DNA from: Datnioides undecimradiatus
Taxonomy: Eukaryota; Chordata; Actinopteri; Lobotiformes; Datnioididae
Assembly: GCA_008933995.1 (NCBI GenBank)
Contig: WARS01000031.1
Span: 2,198,001 to 2,262,000, forward strand
DNA: 64,000 nucleotides
Direction: 5' to 3'
Under the pieces are notes generated by a model. That model saw nothing but the letters and a program-made list of their open reading frames with translations, made no database searches and was not told the DNA's origin. The position numbers were made by a program, and so were the translations under genes. Positions 40,375 through 50,700 of this stretch are shown here, in pieces (position 1 is the first letter of the stretch; each line of letters opens with the position of its first letter).

Positions 40375-43300
40375 AAGAAAAACAGTCGAATCAGTGCCTG
40401 CACTCATTGGGCCTGGCGTTAGAGCAGCTCCGTTATCCGAGGTGAAGAAGACAAATGTATTATTTTCTATGCTCAGACTCCGCAGCCATGACAAGATCTG
40501 ACCGACGCTGTAGTCCAGCTCCATCACTGCATCACCATACCTACAAAAAACAGACAACTGCACCTTCTACCATTCCCCTCGTGAGAAATGCATTCATTCA
40601 TAACCTTGATAGCAACTACAACCAAGAGCCAGCGAGTTATATAGTGTACCTTTGCTTCCTGAGCTGGCTCTTCCTAAGAAGCGTTGGGCGTGAACAGGGG
40701 CGTGAGTGTATCGACACCCAGTAGAGGAAGAAGCGGCCGCTGGGCTTCAGTCTGACGGAGTATAAAGTCAAGACCTTCCTGCAACAGAGGTGGGGGTGTG
40801 AGAGTGTTACAACACTGTCAGTGCAATTGTCAAATGACTTGCTGTAGCTTCATTTACAGGCTGTCAAGCTGCATAGAAGAAAATAACCTCTTTTCACTTG
40901 CATACTACTTGCATTGATGTTTATGAGTTTGTAGGGCATTCTGTTATCAGGTACACTATGTTAAAATGAATGTAGTCTAATTTTCACAGAGGTATGTTGA
41001 TTTGCTGTTTGAAGTTTTGAGGCTGCACTGTTGTTTTTAAACTGAGAAATTTCTGATATTTTTGCCCATCAATGAGATAAGATTAATATTGGAAACAATT
41101 CACCTCATACACTGCAAAATGGTTTCAACAATAGACGTACAATTATAACTGATTTGTTGCCGGACTAGACTACATTAGTTTGTCAAACAAAATGGAAATT
41201 CGCAAATATATACCAATGAATAGAAATGCACTTTACAGGCTGTATAAGGCATTTTCTAATTTCTTGAATTATGTTTCCAAGTGAACTCAGTTGACATCTG
41301 TTGACGCACACAAAATGAGACAGCATAGTAACTCATGCACAGTAACTGACAGACCAGCACTGAGCAAACATGACTTCACTGTGTACACCTTTTAGTCTAG
41401 GATATAGTCCCCAAATTGCATTTTTGCTGGGTTAACACAAGCATGTCATATCAGGACTGATGTCAAACATCTGTAGTTTTGCAAAAATACAAATGCAAAT
41501 GTTGCAACATCTGAATCTGTTTAAAACAACCAGGGACACTGATAACTGCATAACCAAAACCAGTTTTGCCGCATCATGTGAGCTAAAGTTAACAAAAGCT
41601 CCTGTTGACAGAGCCATCCTGTTCTTATGATAACATATTACACCTCTCAAGCATGCAGTGTGTCTCTGGAGGCTTTTGATCCCTTTAGGAACAAATGGGA
41701 GGGCTGAGGTAAGCAGGAGGAGAGATAATCAAGCGTCTGCTTAAGAAAAGCAGAGGACTGATAATCAGAATCAGGCTTTAATTACACTCTTAATTTGTTA
41801 AATAAATTGTTATGTTTTGTGCTTTTATGTGTTTTGGTGTTGAGGGAAGAGCGATTTCCCATTCTGGTGGACAATGAACCTTTCTATTGCTAGTCTATTT
41901 CTATTCTATTCATGGCTTTAGGACAGGATTTTGGGTGTGCCTGACACACAAGAGAGCCTCAACTTACCTGCAAATAGATCTGTGTAGGTGGACTCTCGGT
42001 CTGCACTATCAATCCAAACTCCCTCATAGTATCCTGCAAAACCGTCGTTTGATATGGTTTTATTTAATAAACATTCATTATTAATTATCCACCACCTTGT
42101 CTGGAATACCACTGAGGACACTGCGCCATCTCTCCCGTGCTAAGTTCCAACTCCATGGCTTGATTCTTTAATGATCTGATGTATTGTCGCGGCTTTCACT
42201 CTGCCTCCAATTTGATCGAAACCACTGCAGACAATATCATCAAGACAGTGGAAGCTCTTGCGGACTGTGTTTGCAGGAGGATTTTGGCGAAAGACATATT
42301 TGGGGAGTCTCAGCAGAGCCGAGCAGAGGGAACTGTTATGAGGTGTTGCTGAAGCGTGGCGCGGCGAGCAGAGAAGCAGTGACAGGCATCTCTCTTTCTT
42401 ACGCTTCACTTCCTCCAGGTGTCTCCGCATACAGCCAACGCAACCTGCCGTCTCTTGAGGGCGTGTGTGTCTGTGTGTATACCTGTCTATGTGTGTGTGC
42501 ATGTCTGTCCAGGGCCCAGGTATGCAGCGCTGATTAAACCCACGGCTAAGCGAAAAACACGCCCGGCTGCCAGTTCCAATGACCCTGAATACACATATGG
42601 CTGTTTTGGGGAAAACAAATGGGCGGAAAATGGAATACACAAGCACAGCTGGTAGAGAAGGAAGAGGAGGGGAGACACTCAACTCATCCAGAGGAGCAGC
42701 CAGCCAAACTATTCCTCTGAGTCATGGGGAAAGAAGATTTTTATAGATTCCCTGCCTGTGTTTCTGTCTGCCGTTATGTATATCTGAGTGCCTGAGTGTG
42801 ATAGTACCTGCCAACCATCTCCAAGTTGTTGTAGACAGGGATGTTAGGTCTGATGCTGCTGTTGTAGGGGCCAAAGTGGCAGTTTGGTGCACCGAACCAT
42901 TCATCAAAACCATTCTCCAGAGGCAGGTACTGTGGTCTGTGGCCCAGATGCCTGTAGTGACAAACAAAGTGCACTCAGACACTGTAAGATCATCGTGACT
43001 GAAGGACCATTCCACATGTTTTGACCATTTCTACAAATCAGGTATAATACACATGAAAGCACAACAGACTGATTGTGATGCTTTATTACAGTTATTACCT
43101 TTAGGCTTTCACGGGTCTCCATTCCTTCCAGTACATTATTAACTTACAGAGGCTTAAAATTTTGACATACCTCTGCAGTAAAGTTGCGTGTTTGGTGAGA
43201 AGACTGTCAAGATTTTTTTAAAACAAGCAGTCATCCCTGGGTGCATCAGCACAGAGGAGAGACAGCAGCCATGTAATACAGTATGTGAGAAATTATCAAT

Positions 43301-45209
43301 CCCAAACAAACTTCAGCTCTCTGCATAAAGATTTTCATATCCCACTGAAAGGAATGTAATTCAGTGAATGCCTTTAGGGGAAAATGCATTAAACATTTAG
43401 TACAGAATTATTGTTTATTGTGGAAAATCAACAACAGAGATAGTAAAAGTGGCTATAGACAACTTTTCAACCTAAAGCAAAATACCTTTCTAGTGCCAGT
43501 TCAAGTATACATGACCTACAATAAACTGGCTAAAGCATGCAAATATACTGCGAGGACCCTTTTAATTAGTGGCTTGCTCATAACATTTTCTAACCAACTT
43601 TTATCAAAAGACAAGTGAAGAGTGCTGATCTATACATTTAACACATTTAAAGTGTTAAAGTGTATTTCTGATTTTGGACTATGTTTATAATTTTTTTATG
43701 CAAATTGCTTTAAACCTTGCCTCCTTCACTGTATATATATTATATATATATATAAAGTTTATTATACCATCAGCAGGCCTCATCAACATAACCTTTAAAA
43801 CTTCTGTAGTAAAGAAAGATGAAGAGCTCACCACTTGCCCACTATCTTGCTGACGTAGCCCTTTGGCTTCAGCATCTGGGGTAACAAAATCTCATCCTTG
43901 GAGATTCCTCCCACTATCTCCTGTGGGGTGTATGCTATAAAAAAAAGGTCAGAACTTAGTGTACAAAACTTTTCTGTAGCTTTACAGCAGACTTTATGAT
44001 TCAAAATCTATAAGAAATGATTTGCTGCTGGATAATTTGCACTGTAAGGATATACTGAGGGTGTACCATTTCTGGCGTGGGCATTCGTGGTGTAGAAACC
44101 GTTTCTGACAGGCAGCCTCCCAGTGAGAAGTGCAGCTCTGGCTGTTGTTAAAATGGTAGGAAAAAAGTTATTAGGATTTCTGTCCAAATGCTTTTTTTAC
44201 TGGCAAACAAAAACAATCTACTTGAGTAGTTGAGCAGGTTTTTCTGCAGGTTTTTCATTAGTAACTCTTCATAAAACAAACAGCATAGAGACTCTTTTCT
44301 GAGTACATATGTAACTTGAGTAAAGATACATTAAGTTGACAGATGTGAGGTTTCTCAAACCAGCAATGTTGCAATACCTGTTTTCCTGCACTGAGTTGCT
44401 GTATCATACTGTATGTTTTTGTTGTCTTTTTCTGCATGCTTTATTTAAATGAGAAAAACTTTTTAGCAAAAACAAGTGTTGTTATGTGGTACGTCAGCCG
44501 TGTTACATTTACACTTCATACAACATGTAAATGATAATAAATTGCAAGGAACTGAAAAAAAACCAAGTGGAGATAGAAAGCTTCAGCTGTGATCAGAGAC
44601 CAAAAACATCTTAGCATCTTACAAAACAGGAAGTGCTGCTTCATATTCTGCATTTTTAGCTGACTCACATGGGGAACAGAGTGGGTTGGCAGTGTAGAAG
44701 TTTGGAAGAAGCATGCCCTGAGCGGCCATGGCATCCAGGTTGGGGGTCTCTTTGGAAGGCTGGCCAAACACCCCCAAGTCCCCCCAGCCCATCTGGAGAA
44801 CATTGAGAAAACAGGGACAGTTCATTAACTGCTCCTGCTTGTACTAGTCACACCTAGAGGGGTAAAACACACAAGCAAGCACAGACACTAACACAGTGTA
44901 CAGGCTGCAATGAGATTAGTGAGATGAACTTCAGAAGGAACTCCACAGAGTTCACAGACAAAGACAAAACAAACACAGAGAGAATGAGCAAGAGACAGAG
45001 AAGCACACTTTGGCTCTCAAACTCATTCAGTTCTCAAAAACACTGTGCTGTGATCAAGACATTCACATTCAACAAAGAAAAAAAAAACTTACGTCATCCA
45101 TGAGCATGATGATAATGTTTGGAGATGATACATTTGGATCTTCTTCTGTCGAAGAGCAACATATTATTGCACAAAAGAGAGCTAAAGTTTGAGTACCTAT
45201 CACTCGCAT
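27066..45209 (-). CDS. galns: N-acetylgalactosamine-6-sulfatase (galns), frame broken in exons 7 and 9
   Basis: Lysosomal sulfatase removing 6-sulfate from keratan sulfate and chondroitin-6-sulfate (family knowledge; loss causes Morquio A in humans). Fourteen reverse-strand exons: 45093-45209, 44669-44792, 44067-44141, 43832-43934, 42808-42951, about 41968-42022, 40650-40778, 40404-40540, 40199-40295, 36733-36875, 36026-36128, 32639-32760, 28505-28622, 27066-27152. Exons 2-5 and 11-14 have the same sizes as human ones as I recall them. Motifs: signal peptide (about 1-20), metal-binding LMDDMGWGDLG, formylglycine signature CSPSR with Cys78 split across exons 2/3, KWHLGH (exons 4/5), TSDNGAAL (exon 8), [12 protein letters not shown] (exon 12), and C-terminal [13 protein letters not shown]. 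Literal translation hits a stop at 40674-40676 after about 240 residues, because exons 7 and 9 carry several indels relative to the family. Either a decaying gene or clustered base errors. Confidence 0.93.
27153..28504 (-). other. galns intron 13
   Basis: A 1.35-kb AT-rich intron with a strong CTCF-like site at 27844-27860 (listed separately) and a poly(T) run near 27971-27989. No coding-like frame was seen. Confidence 0.8.
27844..27860 (+). promoter_or_regulatory. CTCF-type motif
   Basis: CACCACCAGGGGGCAGTG matches the vertebrate CTCF core (CCACCAGGGGGC followed by R-S) at every strong position. It lies in galns intron 13, about 1.6 kb from the cklf start, near the junction between the CMTM block and the galns block. 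Binding is inferred from the motif only. Confidence 0.65.
29511..29537. repeat. (GT)n microsatellite
   Basis: GT dinucleotide tract in galns intron 12. Confidence 0.9.
30562..30580. repeat. (AC)n microsatellite
   Basis: Short AC tract in galns intron 12. Confidence 0.9.
32130..32480. promoter_or_regulatory. Candidate conserved non-coding element in galns intron 12
   Basis: Complex, non-repetitive sequence with no microsatellite. It includes the homeodomain/GATA-like run AACAATTTATCTTGCAATTT near 32268 and a perfect 16-base palindrome at 32388-32403 (GGCGGATCAATCCGCC). The texture differs from the surrounding intron. Calling it conserved is inference, because no alignment could be made. Confidence 0.3.
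32761..36025 (-). other. galns intron 11
   Basis: A 3.3-kb intron containing short TG/AC tracts, poly(A) near 34571-34585 and complex sequence at about 35400-35850. The open frames here, including one of about 124 codons around 33740-34114 (-), have repeat-driven composition and no recognisable protein features. Confidence 0.75.
37613..37706. repeat. Compound (CA)n microsatellite
   Basis: About 94 bases of CA repeats interrupted by CG, TA and GA units, in galns intron 9. A second (CA)n tract follows at 37824-37842. Confidence 0.93.
39560..40020. promoter_or_regulatory. Candidate conserved enhancer-like block in galns intron 9
   Basis: Complex non-repetitive sequence with clustered developmental transcription-factor motifs: two TTATC (GATA) sites one base apart at 39776-39786, TTAATGCAATAATTATTT near 39924, and CATTAATTCC near 39699. 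It lies just downstream of the damaged galns exon 9. No open frame resembles a protein. Regulatory function is inference; a possible target is cbfa2t3, whose human counterpart shares this block. Confidence 0.3.
40199..40295 (-). pseudogene. galns: galns exon 9, damaged
   Basis: Acceptor CTCAG and donor GTGAGA are intact and the exon opens in frame with GSNG. It is 97 bases against 104 in human (as I recall), so the frame is not kept. The segment expected to read PFLCGKQTTFEGG is shortened and shifted. Pieces such as ACCACTTTT and then [12 protein letters not shown] remain readable in another frame. One extra base follows the codon for the H of WWPGH. At least three indels separate it from a functional exon. 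Confidence 0.75.
40338..40372. repeat. (CA)n microsatellite in galns intron 8
   Basis: About 17 CA units fill roughly a third of the 108-base intron between galns exons 8 and 9. Its edge is about 31 bases from the exon 8 donor. Confidence 0.95.
40650..40778 (-). pseudogene. galns: galns exon 7, damaged
   Basis: Opens in frame ([15 protein letters not shown]), then needs successive frame changes to recover FFLYW, then GVD, then THAPV and FLG, before the exit phase demanded by exon 8. Relative to the family there is an extra base near GCGGCCGC (40733-40740) and missing bases after the FFLYW codons. Read literally it stops at 40674-40676. Splice sites are intact. The exon is 129 bases against 125 in human (as I recall). 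The catalytic His of the THAP motif falls in this exon. Confidence 0.8.
41968..42033 (-). other. galns: galns exon 6 with ambiguous acceptor
   Basis: The end of the exon reads TQIYLQ and a GTAAGT donor follows, as expected. The obvious acceptor (TTTTGCAG, exon start 42033) gives 66 bases and an immediate stop when joined to exon 5. Using an AG 11 bases further in (exon start 42022, 55 bases) restores the frame but drops the conserved YYE. Human exon 6 is 67 bases as I recall, so one indel or a shifted splice site is needed. Confidence 0.65.
43727..43754. repeat. (TA)n tract
   Basis: Near-perfect TA dinucleotide repeat in the galns intron between exons 4 and 5. Confidence 0.85.
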
Positions 45210-45723
45210 TGCTGTGCTGTAGTCATATGAGCATCAACTCCGAGGAAGTGGCTTGTTTACCTTTGTGCGCGTCCTCTGCGCAACACTTGCGCATACACAA
45301 CAGAATCGTTTGCTTGAGTTACTTTAGATCTTTACAATTCACGTTAACTTGATCGATTTTTCATTTTGCTGGATTAGGAGCGTGCTCATATTATATAAGA
45401 TGACTGAATCGTTAAAGTGTAAAGAAATTTAAAATCGTTTCTGGACTGATGGTGCATTCACTGACCTCTCACTAAGGTTCTACCTGCAAAACAATCCAGA
45501 TTGGTCAAAGAGACAAAAAAAATAAACCTAATAAAATACTTTAACTAAATAATCTTTACATTTTTGATTAGGTTACATGAATACTACGGCTAAACACAAG
45601 ACGTGTATACGGTTTGTAACTTACAAAAAAAGTGGATACTCTTGCGTGTTTTCTGTTTTCCAATATCTGAGAACGCACCGTATCACGTGACAGCATCTGA
45701 CAGCTCGGAGGAGGCACACTAAC
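45210..45723. promoter_or_regulatory. Divergent (bidirectional) galns/trappc2l promoter
   Basis: The start codons of galns (-) and trappc2l (+) are only 514 bases apart, head to head, as in mammals. A TCACGTGAC E-box (45683-45691) fits the CLEAR element bound by TFEB/TFE3, which controls lysosomal genes such as galns. No TATA box stands out. Shared use of the interval by both genes is inferred from distance. Confidence 0.75.
45683..45691. promoter_or_regulatory. CLEAR-like E-box TCACGTGAC
   Basis: The palindrome TCACGTGA followed by C matches eight to nine positions of the CLEAR consensus GTCACGTGAC. USF, MITF or MAX could also bind it. It lies 33 bases before the trappc2l ATG and about 470 bases upstream of the galns ATG. 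Confidence 0.55.
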
Positions 45724-47257
45724 ATGGCGGTGTGCATAGCAGTGATCGCAAAAGAGGTAATAAATGCTGTTGTTAAATGCCCCAGGTTTAATCCACAACC
45801 TGGTTTTAACGCGTAAATAGTGTTCCTTATTGTTAGAATCGTCTGTCGAGAAACTGCATTGTTCTTTGTATTGTAAGAGGTCCGACATCCTAAAATGAGG
45901 CAAACAGAGCTAACAGCTAACAACATTAGCATTCCTCGAGACAGGCTGCTTGTGAACAGATTTTCACGTCGTGGCTGAGGTATAATTGCAAGTGGTTTAA
46001 ACGCGCTGCTTTTAAGAGGTTCCCTGTTTTTTTCTGTGTCCCCGTATGTCCTTTCCTTTCCCAGAACTACCCGCTGTATATCCGCAGTGTGCCCACTCAA
46101 AATGAGCTGAAGTTTCACTACACAGTGCACACCTCTTTGGATGTGGTGGAGGAGAAGATCTCAGCAGGGGGCAAATCTTTGGGGGACCAGAGAGAGCTGT
46201 ACCTGGGTCTGCTCTATCCCACGGAAGATTACAAAGTGTATCCTTGATTTTTATGATTATTTTAAAAAGGTTAAGAGTTACGGAAGTGCTCCGAGAGCCT
46301 TTCTTACCTTTTAATTAGATGATCTCTCTATCGCAGAATACTGTTAACAAATCGTTATTCCATCTGAAAAACAAAACTTAATGTACAGGTCACTGCTAAT
46401 GTAGACAAATGCTGAATTCTTGATTATATATCCATGTTTTCAGATCTGTAGAACATGACATTTATTTCGTTGTGGTTGTTTTAGACTAGGACTCGCTATG
46501 AAATACTCGGGCAGAAGACCTGAACTCTGTGAACTGCATGTGTATGGATCAATATGTACATAATTATTTTCTTGTATGTGACACCAATATCCTTAACTTT
46601 TAACTAGATATGGATATGTAACTAACTCCAAGGTGAAATTCGTTATTGTTGTGGACTCTTCAAATACATCATTACGGGACAATGAAATCAGAAGTGTAAG
46701 TGAAGCCTTATACCTTGTTGCCTGAAACCCCAGCTTAGCTTTTTAAGAACAAACAGTAAAGAAGTAAAACCAAAGTTTTTCACAATGTGTTTCATTGTAA
46801 TGATCTGATGGCACATTTTTGAAGGCTAGTTTCAGAAAAGCGGCTTCAGTGTTGGCAGTGTTTTTTTGCATGTATACACATTTTTCCTCTATAACCTTAC
46901 CACACACAGCGTTATACAAAGACATATCAAGAAAACTGGATTGAGGATGGGCATGCTCACATGACCCAGCAATACAATTTCTGATGCACTTGTACATTTC
47001 TCAGTTTTCGGATGGTTTTAAACAGTAACTTGTTTTATTCCAGATGTTCAGAAAATTACACAACTCATTTACCGATGTAATGTGCAACCCATTCCACAAT
47101 CCTGGGGACCCTATTCAATCCAAGTGAGTTCAATTTTTTGAAACTTGATATTAAAACAAATTTGGATGACTGATCTAACAGTACTTCACTGTTGACCCAA
47201 ACATTTTCCAGGGCGTTTGATGGCATCGTATCTGGAATGATGGTGCAAACTGGCTGA
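45724..47257 (+). CDS. trappc2l: Trafficking protein particle complex subunit 2-like (trappc2l)
   Basis: Five coding exons: 45724-45756, 46065-46237, 46608-46695, 47044-47123 and 47212-47257, giving 139 residues (human 140 or thereabouts). It is a sedlin-fold (longin-like) subunit of the TRAPP complexes, which act as Rab GEFs in ER-Golgi and Golgi traffic (family knowledge). Nearly every stretch matches the mammalian protein: [19 protein letters not shown] at the N-terminus, [20 protein letters not shown] in the middle, and [15 protein letters not shown] and YNP-like [14 protein letters not shown] near the end. The start is the first ATG, in the expected MAVCIAV context. Intron 2 (46238-46607) has U12-type splice signals. 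The gene is divergent from galns and convergent with pabpn1l, matching human 16q24.3. Confidence 0.97.
46238..46607 (+). other. U12-type (minor spliceosome) intron in trappc2l
   Basis: The donor reads GTATCCTTG, matching the U12 donor consensus RTATCCTT. The branch region CCTTAAC at 46591-46597 matches the U12 branch consensus TCCTTAAC, with its adenosine about 11-12 bases from the exon, and the acceptor is AG. It splits a codon in phase 2, as many U12 introns do. The other trappc2l introns start with ordinary GTAATA, GTAAGT and GTGAGT donors. Confidence 0.9.
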
Positions 47258-47356
47258 CGTCCCATCTGCCCCTTCTCCTGATCCTCCACTGTACAGACCC
47301 CCCCCCCATCCTAATTAATTGTCTACATGTTGCCTTGATTTTTGAAATGCATGAGT

Positions 47357-47362
47357 AATAAA
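47357..47362 (+). terminator. trappc2l polyadenylation signal AATAAA
   Basis: Canonical hexamer 100 bases after the trappc2l stop, followed by GT-rich sequence typical of a downstream element. Confidence 0.75.
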
Positions 47363-47424
47363 ACTGTTGTTGTGCATCGCTGCATGTGTGTCATTTCACT
47401 AGAAATGGAGCACTGGATCATTGT

Positions 47425-47434
47425 TTTATTTATT
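47425..47434 (-). terminator. pabpn1l polyadenylation signal (overlapping AATAAA pair)
   Basis: Two overlapping reverse-strand AATAAA hexamers about 345 bases after the pabpn1l stop codon. Confidence 0.6.
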
Positions 47435-47776
47435 CATTCACTTACATAGCAAAGAACTTAAGTTATACATAGAGAGGATTTATACATAACACTGCAGGCA
47501 GCAACAGTACATTCGCATCAATTTGTAAAAACAGTAAGTCGCAAACTGCATAACAACTTGAGAATTGTCCCATGCACTCACAGCAACACAAGTGTATAAT
47601 GCAACACCTCAGACCCCAGTCTTCACTCTCCACAACTCACTTAAAGGACTGATGAAGGGATGCAAATTGTCCATTCTGGCTTTCAAATGATGCCCAACTC
47701 AGTAATGCCTGAAAAACACTTTAAAATCAAAAAAGGTTCTATTCGCCCACTTTTAGTATGTATGCTGTGGGATGTG

Positions 47777-50700
47777 CTAGCGCTGTTGAGGGTAGTGCTG
47801 TCCACTTGAGCCTGCCCCCAACTCCTCTGATGGTGGGGTGATGAGAAGGAGACATGGGTAACGTTTAGGCATCTGTTCATGGTAGTCCATGTGTCCCCAT
47901 TGTCTCTTCCCCGTTGAGGGGCCTCCTGCGTAGTAAGGGTGGGGTGTCTGATGTTGTGGCCTGGTTGACTGGTACCTGAACCTGCCCCGAGAGCCATTCT
48001 GGTAGCGGGGTGGGCGGTAACCACGACCTCTCCCTCTTGAGTGGCCACCTCTGTGTCCTCCCCTGTCTGTGGTGCTGATGCCTGGCATGTTGGTCCTCTT
48101 GGGCATTACCTGCAAGCCAGAAAACACTGGTCTTTACTGCGCTGTTGAACTGATTAGTGTTTAAAGAACATGAAGATATGTCTGCTATCAAATGGATTAA
48201 AATAAAAACTAAACCACTGCTGTGACATGACCGCTTTAAAAACAGAAACATCAAGTCCACCACACATTACCAAAATAAAAATAAAAACCAAACATGACTG
48301 TTCTGATTTCCACACAAGGGGTAAAAAAAAAAAAAAAAAAAAAAACTATTTCTAAATGTTGAATCATTATGGAGAGGAAGCACTATATTGCAGGCTGTAT
48401 ATGGGCATCACTTAAGCTCCACCAATGTAAAACTCAGTTTAAACATGCCCTCCCAGTCACTAACTCAGGCAGTGCATTTGTGTGGCCCTGAAAGGCAGGG
48501 GCAACTACACTTCTACAACTGGCCTATTCTAACTGACTGACTAGATGGGAGGTACAATGAATATTCCCGCCTGCTATATCGCCTTGAAAGGACAGATCGT
48601 TTGTATCAAGACAAGCTTATGAAACAGTGCAGTCAGTTTAGTTCACTGAGCAGTCGGACAAATATTCTAGCCAGGTCATCCAGACACAAAAATAAGGGCC
48701 CAGCCAAAATTAAAATCCTGGCACTATGCCTGATCTAACCATCACTGTTAATCTTCAAATGTGTGTTACAGTAGGAGTACCCATGATGCTATAAAATGTA
48801 GCACTGAGATTTTGATTCATATTTGTTGAAAATTAAATGATACAGGATATAAACTAGCTTGTGGGATTTCCTTTTAAGACTAACACGTGCTGAAATATGC
48901 TGCTCACCTTAAGGACCCTTCCTCTGAACAAGGTCTCGTGCAAACCAATGGCGCTGTGCACAGAGTCCCGATCAGAGAACTCGATGTAAGCAAAACTGTT
49001 AAAGTGGAGGAGAAAGGACCAACAATAAATAAACTTGAATCCTAACACAGCTATTATAGCTGTATGTATGATCAAAACGGTCTAAGATATACAAAACTGG
49101 ATGCCCAGCATGAACCCACCCCTTGGGATGGCCAGAGAACCTGTCACACAGGATGGTAACACGGTTGACGGGACCGCAGCCGTTGAAATGGATCTCCAGC
49201 TCATCTGCAGTAGCCCCATAGTCTACCTGGGATTTGTTCAACAGTGCTTCAGATCAGAGGTGTGAAAAAACATGCTCTGTATGAAGAAAAGGCAGATATA
49301 CAAGCCTTACATTTCCTACATAGACTGATCTGTTGTCTGCGTCTATCCTCTCCTCAGGAGTCATGTTGTAGAAAGGTCCTGTGGAGGAAACAAAAACAGA
49401 CTGTATACACTGCTTTTGTGTGTGCAACACAAAGGCTGTGCAGTACCGCCTGCACAGGGGGTCACTACAGGTGAAATGATTACTTTTTCCACCAGTATAG
49501 TTCTTGCATCATCCCTGACATTACATCTCTCAGAATCTGGCTCCCCTCTGATTGCATCTGTATTCTGAGGAGGAACCAGAAGGGAGGAAGGAGAGAGTGA
49601 AAAGGATGAGGAGATGCACAGAGGCAGAAAATCGCCACAGGCAGCAAGGAGGACCCTTCTGGTTCTCTGGGGCTCACTGCTTCGTCTCATTGGGCAGTGA
49701 TGAGGCACATGTGAAGTGTCCCAGGTGTTAGCCAGATGGTGGAGGATGCGGCTACCTCACCTGCCTGCAGGCTGCGATGCGACACACCTGGCTCAGTATA
49801 CACCGCTGAGGCCTCTCAAATGCATAATCAGCATTTAGCTGTATAACAATGTGACACAATAACAAACCACAGGGTAGACCAGACCCATGGGCTTGCTCAC
49901 CAGGTCGAGGGCTACTGGTCAGGAGCTGCATGTCTCCCCCGTCACACCTCTCCTCCTCCTCCTCCTTCAGCCTTTCTGTCTCTTCCTCCATCTCCAGCTC
50001 CTGAACCCTGGCCTTAATGGCCGCCAGCTCCTGAAAAACATGAGCATACAAACCAAAGCATGAAGACACTGTGGACTAAAGCAGAATACTACACTAACAG
50101 GAATGGTGACACATTTTAGTGCAGAAACAATGGATACAGGAGGCTGACACCTGTGTTTTTGGATCATCAAAACACCTTATAAGATTGTTTTACACGAGTG
50201 GTGTTCCCTCGGCTACAAGGAGCATTGGAAATGTTCTCGTGGCTTGTGGCAGACATACATCTTCAAGTACTGAAGAAGTTTCCTTCAATTTGTCACACAC
50301 CAGTCTATTAATTGTAATATTAATAGATAGGATTTTTTATGATCTTAGTTACAAGGAGCAGTTTTCCAAAAAGAGTTGAATTGATAGCCGATAATGAAAT
50401 GACCACTAGGTATGGACTCCTTAAACAGCATATGCATTTACTGTCTTAAATATCACACGTCACCAAGTGTTGGCCTATATATTCACCTAGCATATTGAGA
50501 TTCGTCACATTTTACTTTGCCCAGGTAAGTCATCGTTTCACGTGCTTAGCCGGCCTGATGTTTTCACGTCAATGTCAATATGTGGAACAGGATTTCACCA
50601 TTATTTTAGTGCATGAAACATAACGTAGAAGCGTGTCCTTCATGCTGACATGCAGTGCACCTGATTGGCTCCATGCAGAATAAGTCGTTCAGAGTGTTTT

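Larger units (their letters stand above)
47258..47776. other. Convergent trappc2l/pabpn1l 3' ends
   Basis: A 519-base tail-to-tail interval. Forward AATAAA at 47357-47362 serves trappc2l, about 100 bases after its stop. Overlapping reverse AATAAA hexamers at 47425-47434 fit pabpn1l and give it a 3' UTR of about 350 bases. The two transcripts need not overlap. Confidence 0.7.

Noticed and set aside
42140-42682. 180-codon open frame on the reverse strand
   Set aside because: It lies in galns intron 5 between well-supported exons, has no recognisable domain, and its Thr/His-rich part comes from a CA-rich tract.
45621-46130. 169-codon reverse frame over the galns/trappc2l promoter
   Set aside because: It overlaps trappc2l exons 1 and 2 in antisense and has no protein-like features; a chance open frame.
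46230-46245. Reading GTATCC as a sequencing error of a normal GTAAGT donor
   Set aside because: The matching CCTTAAC branch site next to the acceptor makes a true U12 intron far more likely.
47683-48048. 121-codon reverse frame
   Set aside because: Alternate-frame shadow of pabpn1l exon 6, whose true frame encodes the RGG-rich tail.
49480-49570. Possible extra pabpn1l exon between exons 2 and 3
   Set aside because: The expected PABPN1-type segment ([18 protein letters not shown]) is fully supplied by exon 49311-49378 in correct phase, so this is intron sequence.
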